Shown: positions 16,380 through 26,035, counted from the stretch's first letter. The stretch: DNA of 54,147 bases from an uncultured Alphaproteobacteria bacterium (GCA_937870685.1 CALMZX010000021.1:1-54147), one strand, 5' to 3'. Notes: generated by a model not told the origin, from the sequence alone. Made by a program: numbers and translations.

Positions 16380-19300
16380 TCAGAACTTGCCGATGACGTT
16401 CAGGAAGATGCCGTGGTCATCCTGCGAGAGGTCACGCAGGTCGTCGCTGAAGCGGCCGAAGTTCCAGCCAAGTCCGACCTTCATGTTGTCGCCGAAGTGG
16501 CGGTACACGGCGGCGACCGCGCCGAAATCCTGCTGGTCGGTGGTGGGCGACCACATGACGCGGCCCTCCACCATCACGTCCCACTCATGCACCACGTGGA
16601 TGTCGGCGCGCAGGATGCCGAGGTGAACCTGCGAGTCGATCCAGCTTGACCCCGGCGTGCGGTCCCTGGTCTCGCCGATGCGCATGCCATACTTCGCACC
16701 CAGCGTGAGCTGCGGGATCACGTCATAGCTCGCGTCGATGGATGCGATGTGGGAGCGCTGCGCCGGGCTCGACGTGGTGCCGTCAACACTGACCTGGTCC
16801 TTGCCGGGCAGGTCGTAGAGATAGGTGTATTTGGCGAGCGCATTGAGGCGGTCGCCCTCGGCCGGACGGTAGGCAAAGCCGATCGAACCTTCTGCATAGT
16901 CGCCGTCGCGGGTGGTGTCGGTGGCGTCGGTGAAGACGCCGTCGAAGCTGGCGATGGCGCGCCAGTCTTCGTCCATCTTCATGCCGAGGCTGGCCTGCAG
17001 GAGGTAGGCCTCCATGTCGCGGGTGGGGTCTTCGCTGTCGTCGATGCGGTACTCGCCCTTGACCTTGCCTTCGATGCCGTTCTCGCTCTTGTAGCCGACA
17101 GCCAGCGAGATGGCGACGCGGTCGAAGTCCGGGTTCTTGAAGCCCGTGCCGGGATCGATGGTGTTGTCGAAGACCTGGCCCACTTCGGTGCCGCCGGTCA
17201 CTGTCCACGCAGCGTCAGGGGTATAGGTCACGCCATAGACCTGGGTGAGGGAAACGTGCTCGCCGAAGAGGTCCATGTTGTCTTCGGCATAGGCCAGCCA
17301 CTGTTCGTTGAAGCGGTGGCGGGCACCGGCGACGATCGAACCCATGTCCTCGCCCACCAGCTGGAAGGGCCAGTTCTCGGCGAGGTCGCGCTCGGGGTCG
17401 AGGGTGTAGCCGATGTAATACTTGTCGTCCGCCGTGGGCTCGTAGCCCAGCGTGGCCTTGGCGCCCACGCCCAGCGTGCCGTAGGAGACTTCGCCTTCCG
17501 CCACGACCTTTTCGGCAAGTCGGAAGGTTCCGCCCACGCCGCCACGGTGGTCGCGGTGCATGGTGCCGGTCTGGATGGCGGTGCCCTGTCCGAAGATGTA
17601 GGCCTCCTGGTCATCATCCCAGGCGTAAAGGATCTTGATGCCGGCGTCGGCGCGCTTGCCCTGCTCCACCGTGGCCGTGGTATCGCCGGTCTTGCGGGTG
17701 AAGACGCCATAGGGCTGCACGGTGACCTGCTCGCTCGTCTGCATGGCGAGCTTGCCCAGCACTTCCGTGGTGTGGCTGCCACTCGCCAGTTTTTCATCGC
17801 TCACCGAGGCAGCGGCCTTGATCGAGCCGGTGATCTCGGCGTCGACATCCGCCCCCATCAGGCGCTTGGCTTCCTTGGCGTCCACCTCCAGCGAGGAGAA
17901 GCCCTTGCCGTGGTGCTCATAGCGCGCGCCCACATGGCCCTTGGCAGCGGGGCTCAGGTCTTCCAGCGCCACACGGCCTTCGACGCGCCAGGCTTCCGCC
18001 GTCTTGTTGGGGATGCCGGAGGAGGCATTGGTCTGGATGGTGAGGCCGCCATCGGCGGAATAGGAGGAGCCAAAGCCCGGTCCATCGGAACGCGCCACCT
18101 CGCCCTCAAGCCAGGTGCCTTCCGAGTGGCGCACATGGAGATCCGCGCCATAGAGAAGCTGGTCGGTGCCTTCGGTGTTTTCCTTGAGGCCGGTGACGCC
18201 CACGCGCACATGCTTGCCGAGCCACTGCTGGGCGCGGCCGCCGGTCACATAGCCATCCACGTCACGGGCCGCGGGGGTGAACTCATAGCTGGCGACGAGA
18301 TAGTTCTCGGTGCCCACGCTGTCGGACGAGGACAGCGGATTGCGCAGGATGACGACGCCCTGCACATAGTCGAAGTCATAGTCCGTGCCATAGGTGAGGG
18401 TACGGCGTTCGACCACCCATCCGGTGACGGCGTTGCGCACTTCGATGGTGACGGTTTCAGAACCGGGTGTCACATCCTGGTGCTTGATAAAATAGGCCGA
18501 GCCACCGGTACCACGGAAGACATCGCGCTGCGGCACGGTGCCGGGCATGGCGGCATGCACTTCAAGCTGTGTCGCGGCACCGCCATCGGGTGCGGGTGCC
18601 TGCGACTTGTACACCCCTTGCGCACCGTACAGCGCACGCTGGTGGCGAAGGAACTTCGTGCCGGTGATGTTGGACTTGAAGTTGCCCCACATCACATGGC
18701 TCGGACCCTTCTCCAGACGGACATAGAACTTGCCCTTTGTGGGTGCATCTTCAATGGCGACCGAGTCATCGCCATAGACTGGATAATAGTCATCCGGGTC
18801 GAGGCGCTTGAGGAACTGGCGCGGGTCCTTGTCATCAAGGCCCTTGAAGATGGACTTGAGCTTCTGCTCGCCGGTGTCGGCGGCGGCGGTGAGGATGTAA
18901 CGGCCCTTGATCTTGCCCTTCAGATAGAAGGCCAGGCGGCCACGGGTGTAGACGTCGTCGTCGAAGTCGCCGGGGCGGAGGCTTTCGACGTGGCTGTTGA
19001 AGTTCTTGCCCACGGTGAAATCAGCGAGGCCGACGTAGAACCACTCGCTCTCGGGGATGGTGACGCTGCGGGTGAAGTTCAGGCCCTCGCCGCCATCCTC
19101 CACCTTGATGCTCACCTCATGGGTGCCCTGCGGCATGATGCGCTGGACGACAAAGCTGCCATCGGCATCGACCGGCACCGGCTCGCCCATCACATAGACG
19201 TCGTGGCCCTGCGGCACGTTGCGGCCATGCACGGTGACGGCGCCGCCATGCATGTCGATGTTGCGGATTGCGGAGCGGTCTTCTGAATAGCCCGGTGCCG

Positions 19301-19838
19301 TCGCCTTGGTGCCGAAATCATGGGTTGGCAGGTCCTGGGCGGTGCGCGAGAGCGGCAGGGGTGCCGTCTCGTCGAAGCGGCCCTTGTCATCATAGACGCG
19401 GAAGACATACTCAAGTTCACCGTCGCCCTCGGATGGCATGATCCAGTCAGCCGTCGCCATGTCGGTGACGGGGAGAACCGTGACGAGGCCGTTCTGGGAA
19501 TTGTCGCCGCGCCGGAAGATGCGGATTTCACCACGTTCCACCCAGGCCGCGTAGTTGAGCGAGCCAAGGAAGCCGATCTCATCGCCTGCCTTGAAAGAGG
19601 CGCGCATGGGCACGGTTGAGACGTTGAGCATGGGCCGGACGCCGAGCCCGTCGAACTTCACGTCCACCTGCACGGCACCGCTGTCGGCCTGGCCGGGCAG
19701 CGTGTCACCTTCGACGGTCTCACCATCGACCGTGATGCGGAAGGGCAGGCCTTCATCCTGCGCAAGTGCTGCGCCCGCCAGCAGCATGGACAACAGGCTC
19801 GCGGCGGTGAGGGTGCGGAGGAGCGCGCGCTTCATCAT
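16380..19838 (-). CDS. Large outer-membrane beta-barrel protein of the DUF11 surface operon
   Basis: 1152 residues from the ATG at 19838. Signal peptide: basic start, LLSMLLAGAALA, cleavage before QDEG. The first ~500 residues look like extracellular or periplasmic beta domains (for example YVMGEPVPVDADGSFVVQRI). The remainder has alternating amphipathic strands and ends in FLNVIGKF, whose terminal Phe suits BAM-dependent insertion. The start overlaps the stop of the 1580-residue DUF11 gene (ATGATGA), so expression is coupled. A role as anchor or exporter of the DUF11 proteins is inferred from context. No TonB box or plug domain was recognised, so I do not call it a TonB receptor. Confidence 0.7.
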   Translation of the reverse strand: MMKRALLRTLTAASLLSMLLAGAALAQDEGLPFRITVDGETVEGDTLPGQADSGAVQVDVKFDGLGVRPMLNVSTVPMRASFKAGDEIGFLGSLNYAAWVERGEIRIFRRGDNSQNGLVTVLPVTDMATADWIMPSEGDGELEYVFRVYDDKGRFDETAPLPLSRTAQDLPTHDFGTKATAPGYSEDRSAIRNIDMHGGAVTVHGRNVPQGHDVYVMGEPVPVDADGSFVVQRIMPQGTHEVSIKVEDGGEGLNFTRSVTIPESEWFYVGLADFTVGKNFNSHVESLRPGDFDDDVYTRGRLAFYLKGKIKGRYILTAAADTGEQKLKSIFKGLDDKDPRQFLKRLDPDDYYPVYGDDSVAIEDAPTKGKFYVRLEKGPSHVMWGNFKSNITGTKFLRHQRALYGAQGVYKSQAPAPDGGAATQLEVHAAMPGTVPQRDVFRGTGGSAYFIKHQDVTPGSETVTIEVRNAVTGWVVERRTLTYGTDYDFDYVQGVVILRNPLSSSDSVGTENYLVASYEFTPAARDVDGYVTGGRAQQWLGKHVRVGVTGLKENTEGTDQLLYGADLHVRHSEGTWLEGEVARSDGPGFGSSYSADGGLTIQTNASSGIPNKTAEAWRVEGRVALEDLSPAAKGHVGARYEHHGKGFSSLEVDAKEAKRLMGADVDAEITGSIKAAASVSDEKLASGSHTTEVLGKLAMQTSEQVTVQPYGVFTRKTGDTTATVEQGKRADAGIKILYAWDDDQEAYIFGQGTAIQTGTMHRDHRGGVGGTFRLAEKVVAEGEVSYGTLGVGAKATLGYEPTADDKYYIGYTLDPERDLAENWPFQLVGEDMGSIVAGARHRFNEQWLAYAEDNMDLFGEHVSLTQVYGVTYTPDAAWTVTGGTEVGQVFDNTIDPGTGFKNPDFDRVAISLAVGYKSENGIEGKVKGEYRIDDSEDPTRDMEAYLLQASLGMKMDEDWRAIASFDGVFTDATDTTRDGDYAEGSIGFAYRPAEGDRLNALAKYTYLYDLPGKDQVSVDGTTSSPAQRSHIASIDASYDVIPQLTLGAKYGMRIGETRDRTPGSSWIDSQVHLGILRADIHVVHEWDVMVEGRVMWSPTTDQQDFGAVAAVYRHFGDNMKVGLGWNFGRFSDDLRDLSQDDHGIFLNVIGKF

Positions 19839-22800
19839 TTGCCGCACTCCACGCGTGTGCTGATCTTCAGCGGCTTCCTGTGGCCAGCCTGCTGCCAACG
19901 CTGGGCCACGAGGTCCTTCACCACCTGCAGGCGGTCATTGGCGACCGGCGCGAATTCGCCGCAGCGGTAAACGATGCTCAGTTCGCCACGGCCCTGCTCG
20001 AGCAGGCCCACGAGACGGTCCACGCCGGAGAGCCACTGGTCCTTCAGGTCCACGCTCTCGCCCACGAAGGCATCGCGGCGCAGTTCCAGTTCGAGGTCGC
20101 GGTTCTTGCTGGCGCCGAAGTTGAGCTTGGTCACCTTGCCGCGGGTCAGGCGCACGTCACGGGGGTTTTCCGTGGTCAGGCGGTAACCGGCAGGCAGGGT
20201 GCGCGGGTCCAGCTTCATCAGGAAGTTGGATCCGATCATGGCATTGGGCACATCCGCACAGGGCACATGGAAGCGGCCCTTCTTGTCGGTGGTGATGAGC
20301 AGGCCCTTCACGGTCACCACGCGCACGCCCGGCAGGCCCGGCTCGCCCTCATCGGCGTAGCCATTGGCGTTCAGGTCGTCGAAGACGCGGCCAATGATCT
20401 CGCCGCAATCAAAGACGTGCTCTTCCTTGATGATGACGGCGACCTGCGCGGTGGCGAGAATGTCGCCCGTGGCCGGATCGATGAAGCGCGCCCGGTTGAT
20501 GTAGCTTCCGGTGTTGGCCGAAGCCGGTGCCACCAGTTGCAGCCTGATGATGATGCTGTCGCTGACCGGATCGGGCGTGAGGTTGGCGAAGGTCAGCACG
20601 GTGCCGGTGCTGGCGGGCGCAAAGCCAGTGCCGTTCACCGTGGCACTGCCCGGCACGAAGGCGAAGCCCGGCGGCATGATGTCGGTGATGTCATAGGGAC
20701 CACCGCGCAGGTTCGAGGCCGTGATCGTGTATTCAACGCGTTCGCCACGGATGATCTCGGATTTGGCCACGGTCTTGGTGAAGACCGGCGGCGGTGCCGC
20801 CACAGGTGTTACCGTTTCGGCATTGCCCAGGATGTCGGACGGGTCGGAGAGATCCGAGACCGCGCCGCCATTGGTGTCGGTGCCCTGCACCTGCGCCTGG
20901 TTGACCACCTGCTCGACGTCCTGGTCGGCCAGTGTGACCACATGGGTGGCGGTGAAGGTGGTGGAGTCGATTGCACCTGCGGCGAGGGACGCGATGGGGC
21001 CGCCGCTCATGGTGGCGTTGCCGTCAGTCACCGAGACATTGCTGATCGTGACGTTGCCGATGTTGTGGACGGCGAAGCGGTAACGGATGATGTCGCCTTC
21101 ATCGACGAGCGAATTGCCGTTGACGTCCTGCACCTGCTGCACGCTCTTGATAAGGGCGAGGCCCGGCACCTGGGTGAGCGAGGTGAATGTCGCGTCATTG
21201 CCCGTGACATCCGATTCATCGGAGACGTCAGTGACGGCACCCGTCGGTCCAGTGGCGCTGACACTGGCCTGGTTGGTGACGCCGCCCGCGTTCACTTCCG
21301 CCGCCGTGATCACATGCTGGCCGGAATATGCCGTGTTCATGGCGGCGACGGGAAGTGTGGCGACCGGGCCGCCGGAGACCGTGGCATTCGGGTCGGCAAG
21401 CGTCACGTTGGTGAGGGCAACGTTGCCCGTGTTCACCACCGTGAAGGTGTAGTTGATGATGTCGCCGGCGTCATTGAGGCCGTTGCCGTTGACGTCGGTG
21501 ATGCCGGACACCGTCTTGAGCAGCGCGATGGACGGGGCGTTGGCGATGTAGGTCACCGTCGCGTCATCGTCGGTGTAGTCGGATTCATCCGAAAGATCGG
21601 AGACGTTGGCGCCGTTGGAGGCCGTGCCACGCACGGTCGCACGGTTCGCCACCTGCCCTGCGAGCACATCGGCGGGGGTGATCACATAGGTGGCGGTGAA
21701 GGTGGTGGTGTCGTTGTCGCCAGCGTCCATCAGCGGGATCGGGCCGCCTGCAACCGTCACGCCGGGCAGTGAATCCTGAAGCGTCACGTTGCTCACGGGC
21801 ACGTTGCCGGTGTTGCGCACGCTGAAGCGGTATTCGATGGTGTCACCGGCATCGACCATGCCGTTGCCGTTGGTGTTGGTGATGCCCACCACCTGCTTCA
21901 GCACTGCAATGCCCGGCTGGATGACGGTCGGCGTCACCGTGGCGTCATCCTCGTTCGGGTCCGAGCTGTCGGAGGCGTCCGACACCTGGCCACTGGACGG
22001 CGTGTTGGCGCTCGCCGTGGCCTGGTTCACCACACGGCCTGTCAGCATGTCTGTGGCGTTGATCACGTGCGTGGCGGTGAAGGTGGTGTCGTCGTAGGTG
22101 CCGGGCAGCAATGTTGCGACCGGTCCGCCGGAGACGGAGGCATTGGGATCCGAGATCGTGACACCCGTCAGCGTGACGTTGCCGGTGTTGATGACGTTGA
22201 AGACATAGTGGACGACATCGTTGGTGTCGTTGACGCCATTGCCGTTCAGGTCATCCACGCCCTGCACCGTCTTGATCAGAGCGATGCCGGGCTGGGCGGG
22301 AATGGTGAGAACGGTCGGTGCATTCTGCGTCAGGATGCCCGGATCGGATTCATCCTGCACCGTGGTGCCGTTGGGATCCGTGCCATAGGCATCGGCGGTG
22401 TTGTTGAAGGAGCCCGCGTCCACGTCTGCCTGGGTGAGCACGTAGAGGGCGGAGAAGCTCGTGCTGTCGGAGGCACCCGGAGCCAGCGAGATGCCTGTCG
22501 GCGGCAGCGGTGTGGTGATGATGGCGGGGTTGCGGTCCTGCACATGGACGTTGTTCAGGGTGACGTTGCCGACGTTGTGCACTTCGAAACTGTAGTGCAC
22601 GCGGTCACCCACGTCGTTGAGGCCGTTGCCGTTCACGTCCTCGACAGCCGTGGGATAGGTCGAGGTGTCGAGGGACTTGAGCAGCGCGACTTGCGGAGCC
22701 GGGGTGAGCGGGACGACGGTCACCTGGTCTTCCACCTCGCTGTCATCGTCGGACAGGTCTTCGACAGTGCTGCCGCCCACCGGAGCGGTGCCGGTCACGC

Positions 22801-24577
22801 GGGCCTGGTTGTCGAAGTGCCCGGCGTCAAGGTCTGCCTGGGTGATGGCGTGGGTGGCCGTGAAGGTGGTGGTGTCGAGGGCGTTGGGAGCCAGCGTGGC
22901 AATCGGGCCGCCTGCAACCGTGACGCCCGGCATCAGGTCGGTGAGGGTCACGCCGGAAAGCGTGACATTGCCGGTGTTGCGCACCTGGAATGTGTAGTTG
23001 ATCGCGTCGCCTGCGTTGGCAATGCCGTCAACGCCCGGATCGACCGTGCCTTCCTTGATGAGGGCGATGCCAGGCACGGCGGGAATGGGCGTCGTGGCGC
23101 TGGCCGGAGCCGTGGTCGTGGCACCGAGCGAGTCCGTTGATGTGGCAAGGGCGGAGTTGTTGACAACGCCGGCGTCAATGTCGGCCTGGCTCAGGACGAG
23201 CGTGGCGTTGAAGACCGTTGACGCGCCCGGCGCGAGGTTGGCCACGTTGGCGGGCGTGATCGTCGCCGTTGCCAGTTCCTCCATGCCGGAGATAGCGGCA
23301 AGCGGCAGGTCGTCCACGACAGCGAAGCTGTGGCTCAGGCCGCGGGCATTGGCGCGGATGATCGCGGGCTGGCTGATCATGCCGGTCTTGATGTCGTCCT
23401 CGGTCAGGGGCCGCGAGAAGATGATGGAGGCCGCGTCCTTGCTGTTCGGCAGAAGGATGTCGAGGGCGTTGCCGAAGGCGTCAGCACCCTGCTGATCTAC
23501 CGTGATGTTGGTAAGCGGGCCTTCACCGGCGTTCACCAGTTCGAAATAAATGCCGAGGAGATCGCCCGCTTTCGGCGTGCCCGGATCACCCGAGAGCATC
23601 ACCAGCTTGCGTTCGGCATGGAGCGCCACGGCCAGCTGCGGAACTTCGCGCCTGGCGGCATAGTGGGCCGCCTTGGCAGTGGCCACGGGCGCATAGAGCT
23701 GCGCTTCACCTTCGAAGACCTTGGCCGGATCGAAGGGCTGCGAGGTCGATGCTGTCGTCATCATGTCCGCGCCGGAGGCGGCGGCGGCCATCATCTGGAA
23801 GGCCTGGGCACGGCCCGGCAGGCTTGCCACGTTCAGCAGCGGATCGGAGACCGAGACATTGTTCTGGTCGATGGTGCCGGTGTTGGTGACGGTGAAGGCG
23901 TAGGAGATCGTGTCGCCCGCGTTCACCACGCCATCGCCGCCGTCATTGATGGTGGCGACCTTGGCGAGCGAGAGCGAGGAGACCACGTTGAGAAGCGTGG
24001 TTTCGGTGTCGGAACCGGTGACGGGGGCGCCCGGAACGGTTGCGGCGGTGGCCGTGGCGGTGTTCACCACCTGGCCCGCATTCACGTTGGCGGCGGTGAG
24101 AATGTAGGTGGCGGTGTAGGTCAGGCTGTCGCCGGGACCGAGTTCATCCCAGCCGGCGGAGATCACGCCGTCAGCGGAGCCGATGCCATCGCCGTTGTCG
24201 ACCAGCGTTGGTGCCGAGAGCGTGACCATCGGGTCGCTCAGCACCACATTGGTGAGGGTGACATTGCCGGAATTGGTGACAGTGAAACTGTAGGAAACGG
24301 TATCGCCCGGATCGTCGGTGCCGTCGCCGCCGTCGTTGACGGTGGCGCTCTTGGCGACCGTGAGCGTGGGGTTGGCATCAATCAGGTCAACGCTCACCGT
24401 GGCTGTTGCGGTGACGGGCTGGCCGTTGACGAAGCCCGTGGCCGTTGCGGTGTTGACGATCGCCGCCGCGGCCGGGGAAGCGAGGCCCCACGCGAGTGCG
24501 CACGAGGCAAGGAGGCCAACAAGCTTGCGCTTGCTGTCCCTTGCCTGTGGCATCCGCGTGGAGGCGTGTTGTGTCAT
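19835..24577 (-). CDS. DUF11-repeat surface protein with SdrD B-like and C-terminal anchor domains
   Basis: 1580 residues. Signal peptide to about residue 38, then the strand-like segment IVNTATATGFVNG. About nine DUF11 (TIGR01451-like) beta-sandwich repeats follow, recognisable by GDxxxYxFxVxNxGNVTLxxV. Several carry Ca-binding-like loops such as DVNGNGLNDAGD. Repeat 2 is interrupted by about 180 residues (252-432) containing a degenerate further repeat. Residues about 1388-1487 resemble an SdrD B domain (GRVFDDLNANGYADEGEPG). The last 80 residues form a short alpha/beta domain I do not recognise. The last DUF11 domain is complete. Middle gene of the operon; likely a long stalk linked to the downstream barrel. 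Confidence 0.8.
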   Translation of the reverse strand: MTQHASTRMPQARDSKRKLVGLLASCALAWGLASPAAAAIVNTATATGFVNGQPVTATATVSVDLIDANPTLTVAKSATVNDGGDGTDDPGDTVSYSFTVTNSGNVTLTNVVLSDPMVTLSAPTLVDNGDGIGSADGVISAGWDELGPGDSLTYTATYILTAANVNAGQVVNTATATAATVPGAPVTGSDTETTLLNVVSSLSLAKVATINDGGDGVVNAGDTISYAFTVTNTGTIDQNNVSVSDPLLNVASLPGRAQAFQMMAAAASGADMMTTASTSQPFDPAKVFEGEAQLYAPVATAKAAHYAARREVPQLAVALHAERKLVMLSGDPGTPKAGDLLGIYFELVNAGEGPLTNITVDQQGADAFGNALDILLPNSKDAASIIFSRPLTEDDIKTGMISQPAIIRANARGLSHSFAVVDDLPLAAISGMEELATATITPANVANLAPGASTVFNATLVLSQADIDAGVVNNSALATSTDSLGATTTAPASATTPIPAVPGIALIKEGTVDPGVDGIANAGDAINYTFQVRNTGNVTLSGVTLTDLMPGVTVAGGPIATLAPNALDTTTFTATHAITQADLDAGHFDNQARVTGTAPVGGSTVEDLSDDDSEVEDQVTVVPLTPAPQVALLKSLDTSTYPTAVEDVNGNGLNDVGDRVHYSFEVHNVGNVTLNNVHVQDRNPAIITTPLPPTGISLAPGASDSTSFSALYVLTQADVDAGSFNNTADAYGTDPNGTTVQDESDPGILTQNAPTVLTIPAQPGIALIKTVQGVDDLNGNGVNDTNDVVHYVFNVINTGNVTLTGVTISDPNASVSGGPVATLLPGTYDDTTFTATHVINATDMLTGRVVNQATASANTPSSGQVSDASDSSDPNEDDATVTPTVIQPGIAVLKQVVGITNTNGNGMVDAGDTIEYRFSVRNTGNVPVSNVTLQDSLPGVTVAGGPIPLMDAGDNDTTTFTATYVITPADVLAGQVANRATVRGTASNGANVSDLSDESDYTDDDATVTYIANAPSIALLKTVSGITDVNGNGLNDAGDIINYTFTVVNTGNVALTNVTLADPNATVSGGPVATLPVAAMNTAYSGQHVITAAEVNAGGVTNQASVSATGPTGAVTDVSDESDVTGNDATFTSLTQVPGLALIKSVQQVQDVNGNSLVDEGDIIRYRFAVHNIGNVTISNVSVTDGNATMSGGPIASLAAGAIDSTTFTATHVVTLADQDVEQVVNQAQVQGTDTNGGAVSDLSDPSDILGNAETVTPVAAPPPVFTKTVAKSEIIRGERVEYTITASNLRGGPYDITDIMPPGFAFVPGSATVNGTGFAPASTGTVLTFANLTPDPVSDSIIIRLQLVAPASANTGSYINRARFIDPATGDILATAQVAVIIKEEHVFDCGEIIGRVFDDLNANGYADEGEPGLPGVRVVTVKGLLITTDKKGRFHVPCADVPNAMIGSNFLMKLDPRTLPAGYRLTTENPRDVRLTRGKVTKLNFGASKNRDLELELRRDAFVGESVDLKDQWLSGVDRLVGLLEQGRGELSIVYRCGEFAPVANDRLQVVKDLVAQRWQQAGHRKPLKISTRVECGK

Positions 24578-24594
24578 GGACGCGAGTGCTGCCC

Positions 24595-25581
24595 TTACTG
24601 CAACGTGTTCACGTCAGACTGCGTGACGGTGTAGGTTGCTGAGTAAACAGCGATCGACCCCGGATTGAAGGAGTTGATCGTGTTGCCCGTCAGCGTCGAA
24701 CCGTTCTGCGTGGTCCATGACGCGAAGTTCGGGCCGGACAGCGATCCGGAGCCGTTTTCCACGTCACCCAGCGTCACGTTCGTGATCGGAACGTTGCCGG
24801 TGTTTTCCAGGGTGTAGGTGTAAGTGACCACGTCACCCACGGCGCGGTCCGTGATGTCGTCGGCAACCTTGTCGAGCGTGAAGCGCGGCGTGTTGTCGAG
24901 CGGCACGGCGGCGGGACCGGTTGAATCCGGAACCGGTGAACCGTTGTACAGCGACGCCACCGTAGCGGTGTTGTCGATGTCGCCGTCACTGGACGCCGGA
25001 GCCGTGAAGTCACCCGCACCCACCGTATAGGCGGCAGTGAAGGTGATGACATCGCCCGGTCCGAGCACGTCCCAGACTCCGTCGCCGAAACCGTCGGAGT
25101 TATCGGAATCATTGGTGGTTCCCGGCACGTCACCCGCGACGGTATTGTCCGTTTCGGTAGTCGGGTTGGTGAAGACCAGTGCGCCGTTCACACCGTCATG
25201 GGCGTCCGTCAATCCAACGTCCTGAATCGTGACGTTGCCTGAGTTGGTGACCACGTAGGTGTAGACGACTGAGTCACCGGGATCGACGTTGCCGTCGCCA
25301 TTCACGTCGCCGCCGGGGCTTGCGAAAGCCCAGGATTTGGCGACGGTTGTGGCCGGAGCGGCGTCGATCACGTCAACGCTGACCGAGTCGGTGACAGGCG
25401 CAAGCGGGCCCGAAGGTCCGCTACCATTCGCCGTAGCGGTGTTGTCGATGGTGGCGAAAGCCGGAGAGGCCTGCGCCGCCACGAGGATGGAGGCAACTGC
25501 CACCGATCCCCAGAGCCGGAACCGCGACTGCGGTGCTGGCCCAGTCCGCGCGAACTGGCGCGGCAGTTTAGAGAAGTCCAT
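24595..25581 (-). CDS. Short DUF11 surface protein lacking its last beta-strand
   Basis: 328 residues. The ATG at 25581 follows GGAGAATTGAA. A signal peptide ends at AFA (about residue 43), so the mature protein begins TIDNTATANGSG. DUF11 domain 1 (about 80-212) is complete and ends DIDNTATVAS. Domain 2 (about 233-328) stops at TVTQSDVNTLQ, where the closing NTAT-type strand should follow. A DVNGDGNVDPGD loop suggests Ca binding. First gene of the operon, 17 bp ahead of the 1580-residue gene. It could be a fibre subunit; see findings. Confidence 0.8.
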   Translation of the reverse strand: MDFSKLPRQFARTGPAPQSRFRLWGSVAVASILVAAQASPAFATIDNTATANGSGPSGPLAPVTDSVSVDVIDAAPATTVAKSWAFASPGGDVNGDGNVDPGDSVVYTYVVTNSGNVTIQDVGLTDAHDGVNGALVFTNPTTETDNTVAGDVPGTTNDSDNSDGFGDGVWDVLGPGDVITFTAAYTVGAGDFTAPASSDGDIDNTATVASLYNGSPVPDSTGPAAVPLDNTPRFTLDKVADDITDRAVGDVVTYTYTLENTGNVPITNVTLGDVENGSGSLSGPNFASWTTQNGSTLTGNTINSFNPGSIAVYSATYTVTQSDVNTLQ

Positions 25582-25995
25582 TTCAATTCTCCGTCGAGAG
25601 TTGCAAAACGCGTTTCTTGGTTTTGATGGGCTGGGTTGAACACATTTGGAGCAGGCCGCGGGTGCGCGGCCGGGACTTCGTATCCAGGTCACGGCAGCAC
25701 CTCCGGTTCATGGCGCGGACGACTTTGCAGTCGGATCAAAAGGCGGGTCGCAGGCCTCCCAGCTGTCGAGCATGCCCCGCGCTTCGGACGTGATTCTCCG
25801 CTGCTGCCTCCCTTGCGGGTTGCAGACAGGGCATCAGTCTTCGTTTTTTGACCGCGTATCAAACCTTGGTCTCTCCAAAAACTCACGCAAAAACAAACGG
25901 TTGATGGAGATCAGCTGCCGGAGGTTGAGCCCCCAGGTATTGCAAAAGCCCCGATCCACCCCGGACGCGCGACAGCGCATGGCTGTGCCACAGGG

Positions 25996-26010
25996 TTAAC
26001 GATGGCTTAG
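25996..26010. promoter_or_regulatory. CtrA-like box (one mismatch), DUF11 operon
   Basis: TTAACGATGGCTTAG: TTAA-N7-TTAG. It stands 10 bp from a perfect box. Confidence 0.45.
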
Positions 26011-26020
26011 GTTTTGGTGG

Positions 26021-26035
26021 TTAACGGGCGGTTAA
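26021..26035. promoter_or_regulatory. Perfect CtrA-type box, DUF11 operon
   Basis: TTAACGGGCGGTTAA is an exact TTAA-N7-TTAA, inside the larger palindrome GGTTAAC..GTTAACC. It lies about 440 bp upstream of the DUF11 operon and just past the end of the YgjP-type gene, so the operon is its only plausible downstream target on that strand. Confidence 0.6.

Noticed and set aside
16749-19286. 845-codon open frame on the plus strand over the outer-membrane protein gene.
   Set aside because: Antisense shadow with low-complexity His/Val/Gly composition; the minus-strand protein has a signal peptide and operon coupling.
24595-24597. Frameshift or nonsense mutation as the cause of the truncated second DUF11 domain.
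   Set aside because: Not excluded, but the next gene begins 17 bp later and the unrelated adhesin stops at the same structural point, so a shared design was preferred and reported as a finding.
19880-24634. Several long plus-strand frames over the DUF11 gene.
   Set aside because: They arise from its repetitive, GC-rich codons and have no recognisable domain.
25689-25760. Possible c-di-GMP-I (GEMM) riboswitch upstream of the DUF11 operon, from a GACTGCAAAGTC segment followed by GAACC and TGACC.
   Set aside because: The other invariant GEMM elements, including the first GCAAACC block and the tetraloop receptor, could not be found in order. A covariance-model scan would decide.
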